Assembly: GCA_050013875.1 (NCBI GenBank)
Contig: JBEKEK010000007.1
Coordinates: 1-64,000 of the forward strand
DNA length: 64,000 nt
From: Trebonia sp050013875
GTDB lineage: Bacteria; Actinomycetota; Actinomycetes; Streptosporangiales; Streptosporangiaceae
Direction: 5' to 3'
In this document: positions 8,869-16,888 of the stretch, one piece after another
Numbering within the stretch: position 1 is the first letter of the stretch
Layout of the letters: each line of letters opens with the position of its first letter
The notes under the pieces: generated by a model
Database searches by the model: none
What the model was told of the DNA's origin: nothing
The model's input: the letters and a program-made list of their open reading frames with translations, nothing else
Translations under genes and position numbers: made by a program

Positions 8869-8973
8869 CGTCCCGGTTTCCGCCCAGAAGGAGGCGAGGG
8901 CTCGCGCGCTGCGGGCCGGGTCTTGCACCATCCACCAGTGCCCGAGGCCGTCGAAGATCTGGGCGCGGGCACC
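8869..8973 (-). pseudogene. C-terminal remnant of an alpha/beta hydrolase
   Basis: A minus-strand stretch of about 35 codons reads ARAQIFDGLGHWWMVQDPAR followed by a helix ending in FWAETG. This is the characteristic C-terminal end of alpha/beta-fold hydrolases, with the catalytic His in GHWWM. The rest of the enzyme is missing. It lies tail-inward against a plus-strand SDR remnant that starts some 25 bases further on, so it is one side of a deletion junction. Confidence 0.65.
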
Positions 8974-8997
8974 TGCCCGGGCCGCGGACCGGCGGCG

Positions 8998-9578
8998 CAT
9001 CTCAGCCTGGCGGACATGGAAGCCGCGTACCGTCAGGTCATCGAGCGGCACGGGCACCTCGACGCGGTCGTGGCGAACGCCGGGGTGGGCGACAGCGCAC
9101 CGCTGGGGTCGATCACTGAAAAGCAGTTCGACTTCATCTTCGGCGTCAACGCCAAAGGCGTCCTGTTCACGGTGCAGGCCGCACTGCCACTGCTGCCCGC
9201 GGGCGGGACGGTGGTCATCATCGGCTCCACGGCATCCATCCAGGCCGGGCCGGGGATGAGCCTCTACAGCGGCTCCAAGGCTGCCATCCGCGCGTCCGTC
9301 CGGTCCTGGATCCAGGAGATCAAGGGCACCGGGGTGCGGATCAACGTGCTCAGCCCCGGCGCCGTGGACACTCCGTCCCTGCGGATCGCCCTCGCCGGAG
9401 CGCTCGGCGCCGACCAGGTCCAGGCCCAGGTGAACAAGATGGGTGAGGGTAATCCGACCGGGCGCCTGCCGACCCGCGGGAGATGGGCAAGGCCGCGGTG
9501 TTCCTGTCCAGCGACGCGTCCAGCTACGTCACTGGGGTGGAGCTGTTCGTCGACGGCGGCCTGGCCCAGACCGGCTGA
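8998..9578 (+). pseudogene. SDR family oxidoreductase, 5'-truncated and frameshifted
   Basis: The frame shows classical short-chain dehydrogenase sequence from the middle of the Rossmann fold: HLDAVVANAGVG (NNAG motif), catalytic Ser in VVIIGSTAS, and YSGSKAAIRASVR (YxxxK). Next come INVLSPGAVDTPSL and, in another frame, MGKAAVFLSSDASSYVTG and ELFVDGGLAQTG, ending at TGA 9576-9578. The cofactor motif TGxxxGIG and about 60 preceding residues are absent. One base appears to be missing at about 9469 (expected RLADPREMG), which shifts the last 37 codons. Both lesions make a functional enzyme unlikely. Confidence 0.8.
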
Positions 9579-9612
9579 CGGCGGTGGCACGCAGCGCCAC
9601 GTCCGGTCAGGC

Positions 9613-9825
9613 TCACGCCGGGCAGGCGAAGCAATCATTAGCCTTGCCTGCCCGACGTCGCCTAACGCAACACCACCTACTGAGCCGTAACTCTCGTCGC
9701 GGCCAGCGGCCCAAAGCGCGGACTACTGCCGGGATATCTGCTTGCCTAGCTCGTAGAAGCGCGACAAGCCCCAACACCAGCCAGACGCCTAGGAACGCGA
9801 TCGCAACCGCTACTGCCCCTGGCAT
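9613..9825 (-). CDS. Small membrane protein of unknown function
   Basis: 70 aa. A near-perfect ribosome-binding site (AAAGGAGGT, 5-13 bases before the ATG) makes this a credible gene. Residues 3-25 are one hydrophobic helix (AVAVAIAFLGVWLVLGLVAL), followed by a basic, Arg-rich tail with four Cys residues at the end. The tail composition suggests that the original protein may have been about 40 residues long, with the rest added by a lost stop. A functionally similar one-helix protein of 41 aa is encoded at 44205-44330. No function is proposed. Confidence 0.6.
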   Translation of the reverse strand: MPGAVAVAIAFLGVWLVLGLVALLRARQADIPAVVRALGRWPRRELRLSRWCCVRRRRAGKANDCFACPA

Positions 9826-10211
9826 AGACGGACCTCCTTTTGTTGATCACCTGCCGGACGTGGCCCGGCGGGGGATCGGACATCACGTCTCGGCTCTGGA
9901 GGCCGTCTGCATAACGGAGCAGGCAGGAGAAGCCGGCCCCGGATGGGTAGCTTAAGAATTGGCTTAAGCTAGGACGATTTTACCGACTGCCGCAGGCCAT
10001 GGGATCGCCAATCGGAAAATACATCGAGAAGGGCTGCCGCGTCGCGGGCAGCCTAATGCGTTTGCCCAGCTCAGAGCATGACCCTGTGGGCCTGGTGGTG
10101 GCCTTACATTGGCCTAGGATGCCCAGGATAAAGGGGCTAAATCGGGGAAATCGATAGGGCCAATTCATACCGAACACTAGGTCAGGAAGCCGGCTTCCGC
10201 GGCCGGCAAGC
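9826..10211. other. Intergenic region upstream of the small membrane gene
   Basis: No supported gene in about 390 bases. It is less GC-rich around 9945-10010 and contains an exact inverted repeat at 9948-9971, described separately. The short frames present lack ribosome sites. Confidence 0.45.
9948..9971. promoter_or_regulatory. 9-bp inverted repeat (TAGCTTAAG / CTTAAGCTA)
   Basis: The arms 9948-9956 and 9963-9971 are exact reverse complements around a 6-base centre. The AT-rich palindrome stands out in its GC-rich setting and looks like an operator for a dimeric regulator. It lies about 120 bases upstream of the small membrane gene on the minus strand. No cognate regulator can be named. Confidence 0.45.
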
Positions 10212-10247
10212 TGGCGCGCCTGAGCCGCCTCTTGGCGCGCCCGAGCC
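10212..10247 (+). promoter_or_regulatory. Paired 15-bp direct repeat, copy 1 (AraC-type site candidate)
   Basis: Two units, TGGCGCGCCTGAGCC at 10212-10226 and TGGCGCGCCCGAGCC at 10233-10247, are separated by 6 bases, giving a 21-bp period (two helical turns). The same pair occurs at 30685-30720 (minus) and 33500-33535. Downstream, ATTATTGA and GGATCACTGCGG blocks are also shared among the copies. It lies about 120 bases before the 2Fe-2S subunit start. Direct repeats with this phase are the usual target form of AraC/XylS activators. Confidence 0.65.
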
Positions 10248-10367
10248 TCCCAGCGGGGATGCGGGTCTTGCGATTATTGAGGACGGCGGGATCACTGCGG
10301 GCTAATCAGTTCACTTGGGCTCGGGTGTGCAGGTTCCACAAGGCTGGTGGTCATGAGGGAGAACGCC

Positions 10368-10889
10368 ATGGGCAGGGAAGTCACCGTACCGCCGGTGGTA
10401 CACGGCCCCGCGGTTGAAACGATCGTGGTGCTGGTCGTCAACGGCAAGAAGCATGAGGTGCCGCTCGAGCCGCGGGTGAGCCTGCTTGACGCACTGCGCG
10501 AGCATTTCGGGCTGACCGGGTCGAAGAAGGGCTGTGACCAGGGAACGTGCGGTGCCTGCACGGTATGGGCGGACGGCCGGCGGGTGCTGGCCTGCCTGAC
10601 CCTCGCGGTCGCCTGCGAGGGTCGTGAGATCACCACCATCGAGGGACTGTCGCCCGGCGGTGACCTGCACCCGATGCAGGCAGCGTTCATCGAGCGCGAC
10701 GCCTTCCAATGCGGCTACTGCACGCCTGGCCAGATCATGTCGGCGGTGGCGCTCCTGGAAGAGGGACACGCGGGCGACGACGCGCAGATCGCGGAATGGA
10801 TGAGCGGCAATATCTGCCGCTGCGCCGCGTACCCTAACATCCGCGCCGCGATCCGCGACGTGCGTGACGCGGCTGGGGCTGAGCGGTAA
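10368..10889 (+). CDS. (2Fe-2S)-binding subunit of a xanthine-dehydrogenase-family enzyme
   Basis: 173 aa. An N-terminal ferredoxin-like domain carries the plant-type cluster motif GCDQGTCGACTVW. The C-terminal helical domain carries the second cluster: QCGYCTPGQI and GNICRCAAYPNI. All eight Cys residues are present. ATG at 10368 is preferred because GAGGGA lies 7 bases upstream; GTG 10347 and ATG 10353 are alternatives. In this family the subunit passes electrons from the molybdenum cofactor to FAD, so it needs the two partner subunits. Both are broken in the genes directly downstream (TAATG overlap at 10887-10891). It may therefore be an orphan on the way to loss. Confidence 0.9.
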   Translation: MGREVTVPPVVHGPAVETIVVLVVNGKKHEVPLEPRVSLLDALREHFGLTGSKKGCDQGTCGACTVWADGRRVLACLTLAVACEGREITTIEGLSPGGDLHPMQAAFIERDAFQCGYCTPGQIMSAVALLEEGHAGDDAQIAEWMSGNICRCAAYPNIRAAIRDVRDAAGAER

Positions 10890-11600
10890 TGCAGCCCTTC
10901 GGCTATGCCAGGGCAGCCGACGCCGAGACCGTTATCGCGCTCGTCCGGGAGCGTGCGGACGCCGCGTTCCTGGCCGGCGGGACCACTGAGGTGGATCTGC
11001 TGCGCCAGAACGTGCTGCGGCCCGGGCTGCTGGTGGACATCAATGACCTTCCGCTCAGCGGCGTCGAGGATCTGCCGGGCGGCGGCGTGCGCATCGGCGC
11101 GCTGGCCAGGATGAGCGACGTCGCCAGGGCGCCTGGCCTGAGCGCGCGATTCCCTGTCATCTCGCAGGCGCTGCTGCTAGGCGCGTCGGCGCAGCTGCGG
11201 AACATGGCCTCGATGGGCGGCAACCTGTGCCAGCGCGTGCGGTGCAGCTATTTCCGAGACGCGACCTCACCGTGCAACAAGCGCGACCCGGGCAGCGGCT
11301 GCGCCGCCTTGGAGGGCATTAACCGGGGCCATGCCATCCTCGGCACAGCGACAAGTGCATCGCCACCCATCCGTCGGACGTCGCGGTCGCGCTGGTGGCG
11401 CTGGACGCGGTGGTGCGCACCCGCGGTCCCGCGGGCGAACGGGCCATTGGCATTGACGACTTCTTCTTGCTGCCGGGGGAAACCCCCGAGCGTGAGCACC
11501 CGCTTGAGCACGGGGAGCTGATCTACGCCATCGAGGTGCCCGCCACGCCGGTGGCCCGCCGGTCGGTCTACCTCAAGTTCCGCGACCGCGAGTCGTATGG
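10889..11600 (+). pseudogene. FAD-binding (CutM/CoxM-type) subunit, frameshifted and 3'-truncated
   Basis: It starts at ATG 10889, overlapping the stop of the 2Fe-2S gene. The first frame has the FAD-domain signatures AFLAGGTTEVDLLRQNVLRPGLLVDIN and ASMGGNLCQRVRCSYFRD. One base is missing near 11346: the frame goes to noise after NRGHAILGT, while the correct continuation (CIATHPSDVAVALVALDAVV, then GELIYAIEVP and KFRDRESY) is in the next frame. At about 11600 this sequence stops matching the FAD family, and the molybdenum subunit begins in mid-protein. About 70 C-terminal residues are therefore gone. Confidence 0.85.
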
Positions 11601-12894
11601 GCCGAGCCGGCCTTCGGCGTCGCCTCGCAGCTGTATGACAGCCCGGCCTTCGAGGGCGTGCACCGGCTGGTCCGCGGCAACACGATGACACCGACGTTCA
11701 CCCGCGGGCCGGGCGAGGCGGCGGGCGTGTTCACCCTCGAGTGCGCGCTGGATGAGCTGGCCAGCCAACTCCAGATCGACCCGGTTGAACTGAGGCTGCG
11801 CAACCTGGCGGAGGCCGATCCCAACACCGGCAACCCGTGGTCCAGCTTCGGCTTGCGGGAATGCCTGCAGCGTGGCGCAGCGAGAATCGGGTGGGAGCAC
11901 CGTAACCCGGCGCCGCGCTCAGAGCGCGACGGGAACTGGCTGATCGGCACGGGAATGGCCGCCGCCGCCTACCCGATCGCGTTCTTCATGCGCACCCAGC
12001 GGGCCCGCGCGCACCTGTACGCCGACGGCAGCGCCGTCGTGCAGACCTCCGCGCAGGAGTTCGGCACCGGCATGACCACGATGCTCACCCAGGTAGCGGC
12101 CGACGCGCTCGGCATCGGCCTGGACGGCATGCGCGTGGAGTTCGGCGACACCGATTACCCGGCCACCGGGTCCCCGGTGGGCTCGAACGGCGCGATGATG
12201 GTCAGCGCCGCCGTTCACAACGCCGGCCTTGCCGTGCGCGACCAGCTGATCGCGCTGGCAGCCGGCGACGCGAAGTCGCCCCTGCACGGCGCTGACCCCG
12301 CCGCGATTACCGTGGCCAGCGGGCGGATGACCCTGACGGGCGACCCCGGGACCGGCGAGACCTACGCCGCCCTGATGGGCCGCCACCGGATGAACGACGC
12401 CGAAGCCATCGGCAGCTGGGACCCGCCACCGCCAGACACGCCGCACGGCCTGCTGACCTTCGGTGCCCAGTTCGCGAAGGTGGCGGTCGACGCTGACCTG
12501 GGCATCATCCGGGTCCGGCACCTGGTCGGCGCCTTCGCCCCCGGCCGGGTCCTCAACCCCAAGACCGCCCGCAGCCAGCTCATGGGCGGCATGCTCTGGG
12601 GCATGAGCCAGGCCCTGCTCGAGGGCGCCCGCATGGACCCGCCATGGCCGCTGGGCGAACGCCAGCCTGGGCGACTACCTCGTCCCCGTCAACGCCGACG
12701 CGCCCGACGTCGACGTCGACTTCATCGAGGTAGCCGACCAGGTCACCGGCCCGCTCGGGGTCAAGGGCGTGGGCGAGATCGGGCAGGTAGGCTCTTCGGC
12801 GGCGATCGCCAACGCGGTCTTCCACGCCACCGGCTACCGGGTCCGCGAACTGCCCATCGCCGTCGAGCACCTGCTGCCTCACCTGCCGGAATGA
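11601..12894 (+). pseudogene. Molybdopterin-binding subunit of a xanthine-dehydrogenase-family enzyme, 5'-truncated and frameshifted
   Basis: From about 11601 the frame reads AEPAFGVASQLYDSPAFEG and then FTRGPGEAAGVFTLECALDELASQL, which lies about halfway through a normal subunit of around 750 aa. The distal part is well preserved: TSAQEFGTGMTTMLTQVAAD, SPVGSNGAMMVSAAV and GAFAPGRVLNPKTARSQLMGGM. Two bases seem to be missing at about 12640, since the true continuation (HGRWANASLGDYLVPVNADA, GVKGVGEIGQVGSSAAIANAV with the conserved GVGE) is in another frame and ends at TGA 12892-12894. The N-terminal 300 or so residues were lost in the deletion that also removed the end of the FAD subunit gene. 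Confidence 0.85.
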
Positions 12895-14090
12895 CCAGCA
12901 GCGCCCCGCGCCGCGCTGATTTCCATGGCAGCGGCGCGGATTCACCGCTGCCGGAGCGGCCGCTGCTGACCACCCCACCTCGCCTGCAGCCCCCGGACGC
13001 GGCTGGAGAGCAGCGGCAGCGCCTCGCGTCGCAGCCGTGGTCCGGGCTTGGCGGCCTGCTGCTGACCGCGGTCGTGTTCTTCGCACTCGCCCTCGGCACC
13101 GGGAGCACCGCGACCGCGCTGCTGATTCTCGGGCCGATCTCGGCCTTCGCGCTGCCGGCCGTGGCCATGATCGCGTTCTGGTGGAATGACTGGCCCGGCT
13201 CCCGCCTGTCCGTGCCCTGGACCGGCTTGATCGACACCGCACTGTTCATCGCCGCCGCGATCGCGGCCACCATCGCCGGCCAGGCCATCGTCGAGCGGCC
13301 CGACGTCCTTGCGGTGTTCGAGACCGCCTCCGCCCCCGCGACCTTTCCCGCGACGCTGCCCCTGGCCGGCGGCGCGTTCACGGCCATGCTCCAGCTGACA
13401 CTGCCCTGCGAGCGCTGGCCGCTCGGCGGCATCGGACGGCTCCGGTCCGGAGTCGCGGCCCTCGCGCTGTCCTGGGCGCTCGGGACCGGCGCCTACTTCC
13501 TGTTCGTCAACCTTGATGCCGTGCCGGCCGCCGGACGAGCCGCCGCCGGGCTGCACAACCCCGGCGGCCCCATCCCGGCAGCGGACTTCGGCTCCGCGCT
13601 TATCGCCGTCGGAGTCTGGCAGGCGCTGTTCTTCATCGCTCTGCGCGGCTGGCCCGTCAACACCATCACCCGCCGCCCGAAGCGCCTGATCGCCGGCAAC
13701 ATCCTCGTCATCGGACCCGGCGCTCTCACCTACCTGCTGCTGCGCGACATCGCCCACTGGCAGCCGGACGCCATCAGCGCCGCCTGCGGATGCGTGCTCG
13801 CCGCCGTCCTCGTCGTTGGCATGCTCTTCGAAGGCTGGCCCGCCGCACAACTGCCCGCTGCCCCAGGGCGCCTGCTCACCCTCGCCCTCACGGCCCTGGT
13901 AGCGGTCGCGCTCGACCGAGCCTTGGCCACCTACGCCAACACGGTGACCTGGATAAGGGCCACCCCCGATGACTGGGTAACCACCGCCGCGCTTAGTTTC
14001 CTGGGAGTCGGCATCATCTCGCACGTGGCCGTCGGGCTCCGCTGGCCGTTTACCCTGAAGACCAAAAAACAGGTGACAAGCGCGACATGA
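12891..14090 (+). CDS. Polytopic membrane protein of unknown function
   Basis: 399 aa, starting at ATG 12891, which overlaps the stop of the molybdenum subunit (ATGA). A proline-rich cytoplasmic N terminus of about 50 residues is followed by some ten hydrophobic segments, for example GGLLLTAVVFFALALGTG, ALLILGPISAFALPAVAMIAFWW, TALFIAAAIAATIAGQAIV, GSALIAVGVWQALFFIAL and ALSFLGVGIISHVAVGL. The C terminus is short and basic. No transporter signature is recognised. The overlap suggests that it was once expressed with the molybdenum hydroxylase genes, but nothing in the sequence explains its role. Confidence 0.75.
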   Translation: MTSSAPRRADFHGSGADSPLPERPLLTTPPRLQPPDAAGEQRQRLASQPWSGLGGLLLTAVVFFALALGTGSTATALLILGPISAFALPAVAMIAFWWNDWPGSRLSVPWTGLIDTALFIAAAIAATIAGQAIVERPDVLAVFETASAPATFPATLPLAGGAFTAMLQLTLPCERWPLGGIGRLRSGVAALALSWALGTGAYFLFVNLDAVPAAGRAAAGLHNPGGPIPAADFGSALIAVGVWQALFFIALRGWPVNTITRRPKRLIAGNILVIGPGALTYLLLRDIAHWQPDAISAACGCVLAAVLVVGMLFEGWPAAQLPAAPGRLLTLALTALVAVALDRALATYANTVTWIRATPDDWVTTAALSFLGVGIISHVAVGLRWPFTLKTKKQVTSAT

Positions 14091-14211
14091 TGATCGAGGT
14101 GGACCGCTCGCGCACCACCCGCCGAACATCGCCGACCGCTGACTCGGCACCTGGTTCCGGCAGGCACCCGCCGCCCGGAAGATTCCAGAGCATCAGCCCG
14201 AACGCACGCGT

Positions 14212-14247
14212 GCTTCGCCTTGCGGGTTCCGGCCCGCAAGGCGAAGC
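14212..14247. terminator. Perfect 15-bp inverted repeat
   Basis: The arms at 14212-14226 and 14233-14247 are exact reverse complements with a 6-base loop. It follows the membrane protein gene by about 120 bases and ends only 20 bases before the GTG of the LuxR-ATPase. It could be the terminator of the upstream cluster, or a regulatory structure over the -35 region of the next gene. No T tract is present. Confidence 0.6.
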
Positions 14248-14267
14248 ACTTCGGCTAGGCTGCCACC

Positions 14268-16691
14268 GTGACACGGGCTGTGCGCGAGCAGGCCTCGGAG
14301 CGCACCGCAGGAATCTGGGCGCCGCTGACTAGCTTCGTGGGCCGGGCGGATGACACCGCTAAGGTAATGGAGCTGCTCCATAACTACCGACTGGTAACTG
14401 TCACCGGCCCCGGCGGTGTGGGCAAGACCCGGCTGGTGGCCGAGGTGGCGCGGCACCTGCGGGACCAGTTCCCTGACGGGGTGTGGCCCGTCGAGCTGGC
14501 CGCGGTCGCGGACCCCGCGCACGTGTCGGCCGAGGTAACGTCCGCCCTTGGCGTGCAGCAAGCCCGCGACAGATCCCAACTCGAAGTGCTCGCACAGGCA
14601 CTCGCGTCACGGCGGTTGCTGCTCGTCCTGGACAACTGCGAGCATGTGCTCCCAGCGGTCGTGGATCTGTGCGAGGTCCTGCTCACGGGCACCGACGAAG
14701 TCCGCATCCTGGCAACCAGCCGGGAGCAGCTCGGGGTGGGCGCCGAGGCACGGTACCGGCTGTCGCCGCTTGAGTTGCCTGACCCCGGCGACCCCAGTGC
14801 AGTGGGCAAGTCGGAGGCGGTGGCACTGTTCACCGAGCGTGCTCGACAGGCGGACCCGCACTTTGCCCTTACTTCGGACAACTCTCCGCTGGTAGCGCGC
14901 GTGGTAGCGCGGCTGGACGGGATTCCGCTGGCGATCGAGCTGGCGGCGGCGCGGGTCGAGGCGCTGGGGATGGCCGGGCTGGCCGACCGGATCGACGACG
15001 CGTTCCGGCTGCTGGCGCCGAGGGATCCGTGGGCGGCCGCCAGGCACAGTTCGCTGGCGGCGGTGGCCGACTGGAGCTACCGGCTGCTCACGGAGCAGGA
15101 ACGACGGGTGTTCCGGCGGCTGGCGGTCTTCCCCGGCCCGTTCACGCTGGCGTCCGCCGAGGCAGTGGCCGGGCCCGAAGCGGGACCGGTCACGGCGAGG
15201 CTGGTCGACTGTTCCCTGCTGGTGCCGCCGAGGCCCGCTGGAGATCAGCGGACCCGCTACACGATGCTGGAGACGCTCAGGGAATACGGCCTGGCCCGGC
15301 TGGAGGAGGCCGGCGAGGAGCCGGAAGCCACGATGGCGCTGGCCGGGATCGCGCGGTCGGTGGCGCGGCAGGCGACCGCGGGCCTGCAGACCAGTGACCA
15401 GGAACTCGATGCCGCGCGTTGGCTGGACGCGGAAGACGCCACGTTGGGCAAGGCACTGAGCTGGACGCTAGAGCACGAACCTGATGCCGCCCTGCCTCTT
15501 GCCACCGCGCTGGCCCCGTGGTTGCGGCTGCGCGGCCGCCTGGCCGAGGCCCATGAACGGCTGAGCTCCGCCACCGCGGGCTGTTCCCCAGCCGACGGCG
15601 CGTGGGCCAGCGCACAGCTCTGGCTAGGTCATCTGGCGGTTTATTCCGGGGATCCGGCCGGCGGCGCCGATCGCTACACGGCGGTCGACGACGCTCACCA
15701 AGGCCAGCAGCCGTCCCGCGTGCTGGTGGAGGCGCTGGCCGTCCGGGCCGTGGTCCGGGTGAACCTGGGTGACATTTCCGGTGGAGCGGATGATGCCTGC
15801 CGGGCGCTGGCGCTGGCGCGTGACCTGGGCGATGCGGCGGCCGAGCTGCTAGGGATGACAGCCCGCGGCGTCGGCGCCTACGGCACCGGCGATGTCGCGG
15901 GAGCGCTGGACTGGGCCCGGCAAGCACAGGAGCTCCTGCCCCTGGATGTCCCCGGATATGTGGCTCGCTGGTGCCGGTACGTCCTGGCGTCGGTGCTGAC
16001 CAGGATCGGGGAGCTTGATTCCGCGCGCCGGGTATGCGCGGCCGGGCTGCCGCTGTCGCGTCAGGTGGGTGACCGGGCAGAGCTGGTCCCGCTGCTCGGC
16101 GTCATGGCGAATATCGAGCGCCTGGCCGGAAACCTGGCCGACGCCAAGGCGCACCTGCGGGAGGCAGTCGTCCTCGCCTCCCGGATCGGCACTCATCTCA
16201 GCCTGGCCAATCTGATCGCACAGGGCGGCCACCTATGCGCCGCCTCTGGGCAATGGGCCGACGCGGTTACGCTCTGGGCGGCCTATAGCGCCGACCGGGA
16301 GCATCTCGGGCGGCCGCCCGGCCCGGCGTCCGACGGTCGCCGGGCGGAATACAGGCGGCGGGCTGAGCAGGTACTCGACCCCAGCCAAGTGCGTGCGGCC
16401 GAGGAGCGCGGGGCCAGGATGCGGGTTTCCGCCGCCGCCGAGCTCGTCCTCATGCTCACCGAGCCGTCCGGGCCGGAACCGGGTCAGCCCTCCCCGGCAG
16501 CGCAGCTGAGCCCGCGGGAACGGGAGCTTGTCGTTCTGGTGGCCGAGGGCCGCACCAATGCGGAGATCGCCGCCCGGCTTTACATCAGCGTCCGGACCGT
16601 GGCCTCTCACCTTGACAGGATCCGGGATAAGACTGGGTGCCGCCGCCGCGCCGATCTCACTCGTCTCGCCCTTAAGGAAGGGCTGGTCTAG
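14268..16691 (+). CDS. LuxR-type regulator with N-terminal NTPase and TPR-like region
   Basis: 807 aa. An NB-ARC/AAA-like NTPase starts at about residue 20 (LTSFVGRADDTAKVMELL), with Walker A GPGGVGKTRL near residue 47 and Walker B LLLVLDNCEHV near residue 123. A winged segment RHSSLAAVADWSYRLLTEQERRVFRRLAVF follows, then about 350 residues of helical repeats. It ends in a LuxR helix-turn-helix: LSPRERELVVLVAEGRTNAEIAARLYISVRTVASHLDRI in overlapping pieces, residues about 745-800. Such proteins are ATP-dependent transcription factors that respond to unknown ligands. TAGGCT lies 6 bases before the GTG with no ribosome site, so the mRNA may be leaderless. A close paralogue is encoded at 24094-26505. 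Confidence 0.9.
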   Translation: MTRAVREQASERTAGIWAPLTSFVGRADDTAKVMELLHNYRLVTVTGPGGVGKTRLVAEVARHLRDQFPDGVWPVELAAVADPAHVSAEVTSALGVQQARDRSQLEVLAQALASRRLLLVLDNCEHVLPAVVDLCEVLLTGTDEVRILATSREQLGVGAEARYRLSPLELPDPGDPSAVGKSEAVALFTERARQADPHFALTSDNSPLVARVVARLDGIPLAIELAAARVEALGMAGLADRIDDAFRLLAPRDPWAAARHSSLAAVADWSYRLLTEQERRVFRRLAVFPGPFTLASAEAVAGPEAGPVTARLVDCSLLVPPRPAGDQRTRYTMLETLREYGLARLEEAGEEPEATMALAGIARSVARQATAGLQTSDQELDAARWLDAEDATLGKALSWTLEHEPDAALPLATALAPWLRLRGRLAEAHERLSSATAGCSPADGAWASAQLWLGHLAVYSGDPAGGADRYTAVDDAHQGQQPSRVLVEALAVRAVVRVNLGDISGGADDACRALALARDLGDAAAELLGMTARGVGAYGTGDVAGALDWARQAQELLPLDVPGYVARWCRYVLASVLTRIGELDSARRVCAAGLPLSRQVGDRAELVPLLGVMANIERLAGNLADAKAHLREAVVLASRIGTHLSLANLIAQGGHLCAASGQWADAVTLWAAYSADREHLGRPPGPASDGRRAEYRRRAEQVLDPSQVRAAEERGARMRVSAAAELVLMLTEPSGPEPGQPSPAAQLSPRERELVVLVAEGRTNAEIAARLYISVRTVASHLDRIRDKTGCRRRADLTRLALKEGLV

Positions 16692-16888
16692 CTACCGCCT
16701 CGGCGCCGCGCAAACCTCGTCCACCGCGCTCTGGCCGGCGAGGGCTGAACGATTGGGCGGTGAATCGACTACTACAGCGTGGAAGCGGGGTCGCCGGCGA
16801 GGAAGCCTGTCCCGCCGGCCAGGAGACCGCATTGCCCGCACTCGACTGGGAGCAGGTACCGAACTTGCCACGGAGAAGAAGGAAGCCG

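Noticed and set aside
9980..10177. 65-codon minus-strand frame
   Set aside because: No ribosome site and a mixed, non-protein-like composition; it lies in an apparent intergenic region.
12942..14150. 402-codon minus-strand frame
   Set aside because: Antisense to the polytopic membrane protein; the plus-strand product has clear membrane helices while the minus-strand product is Gly/Asp/Arg-rich and motif-free.
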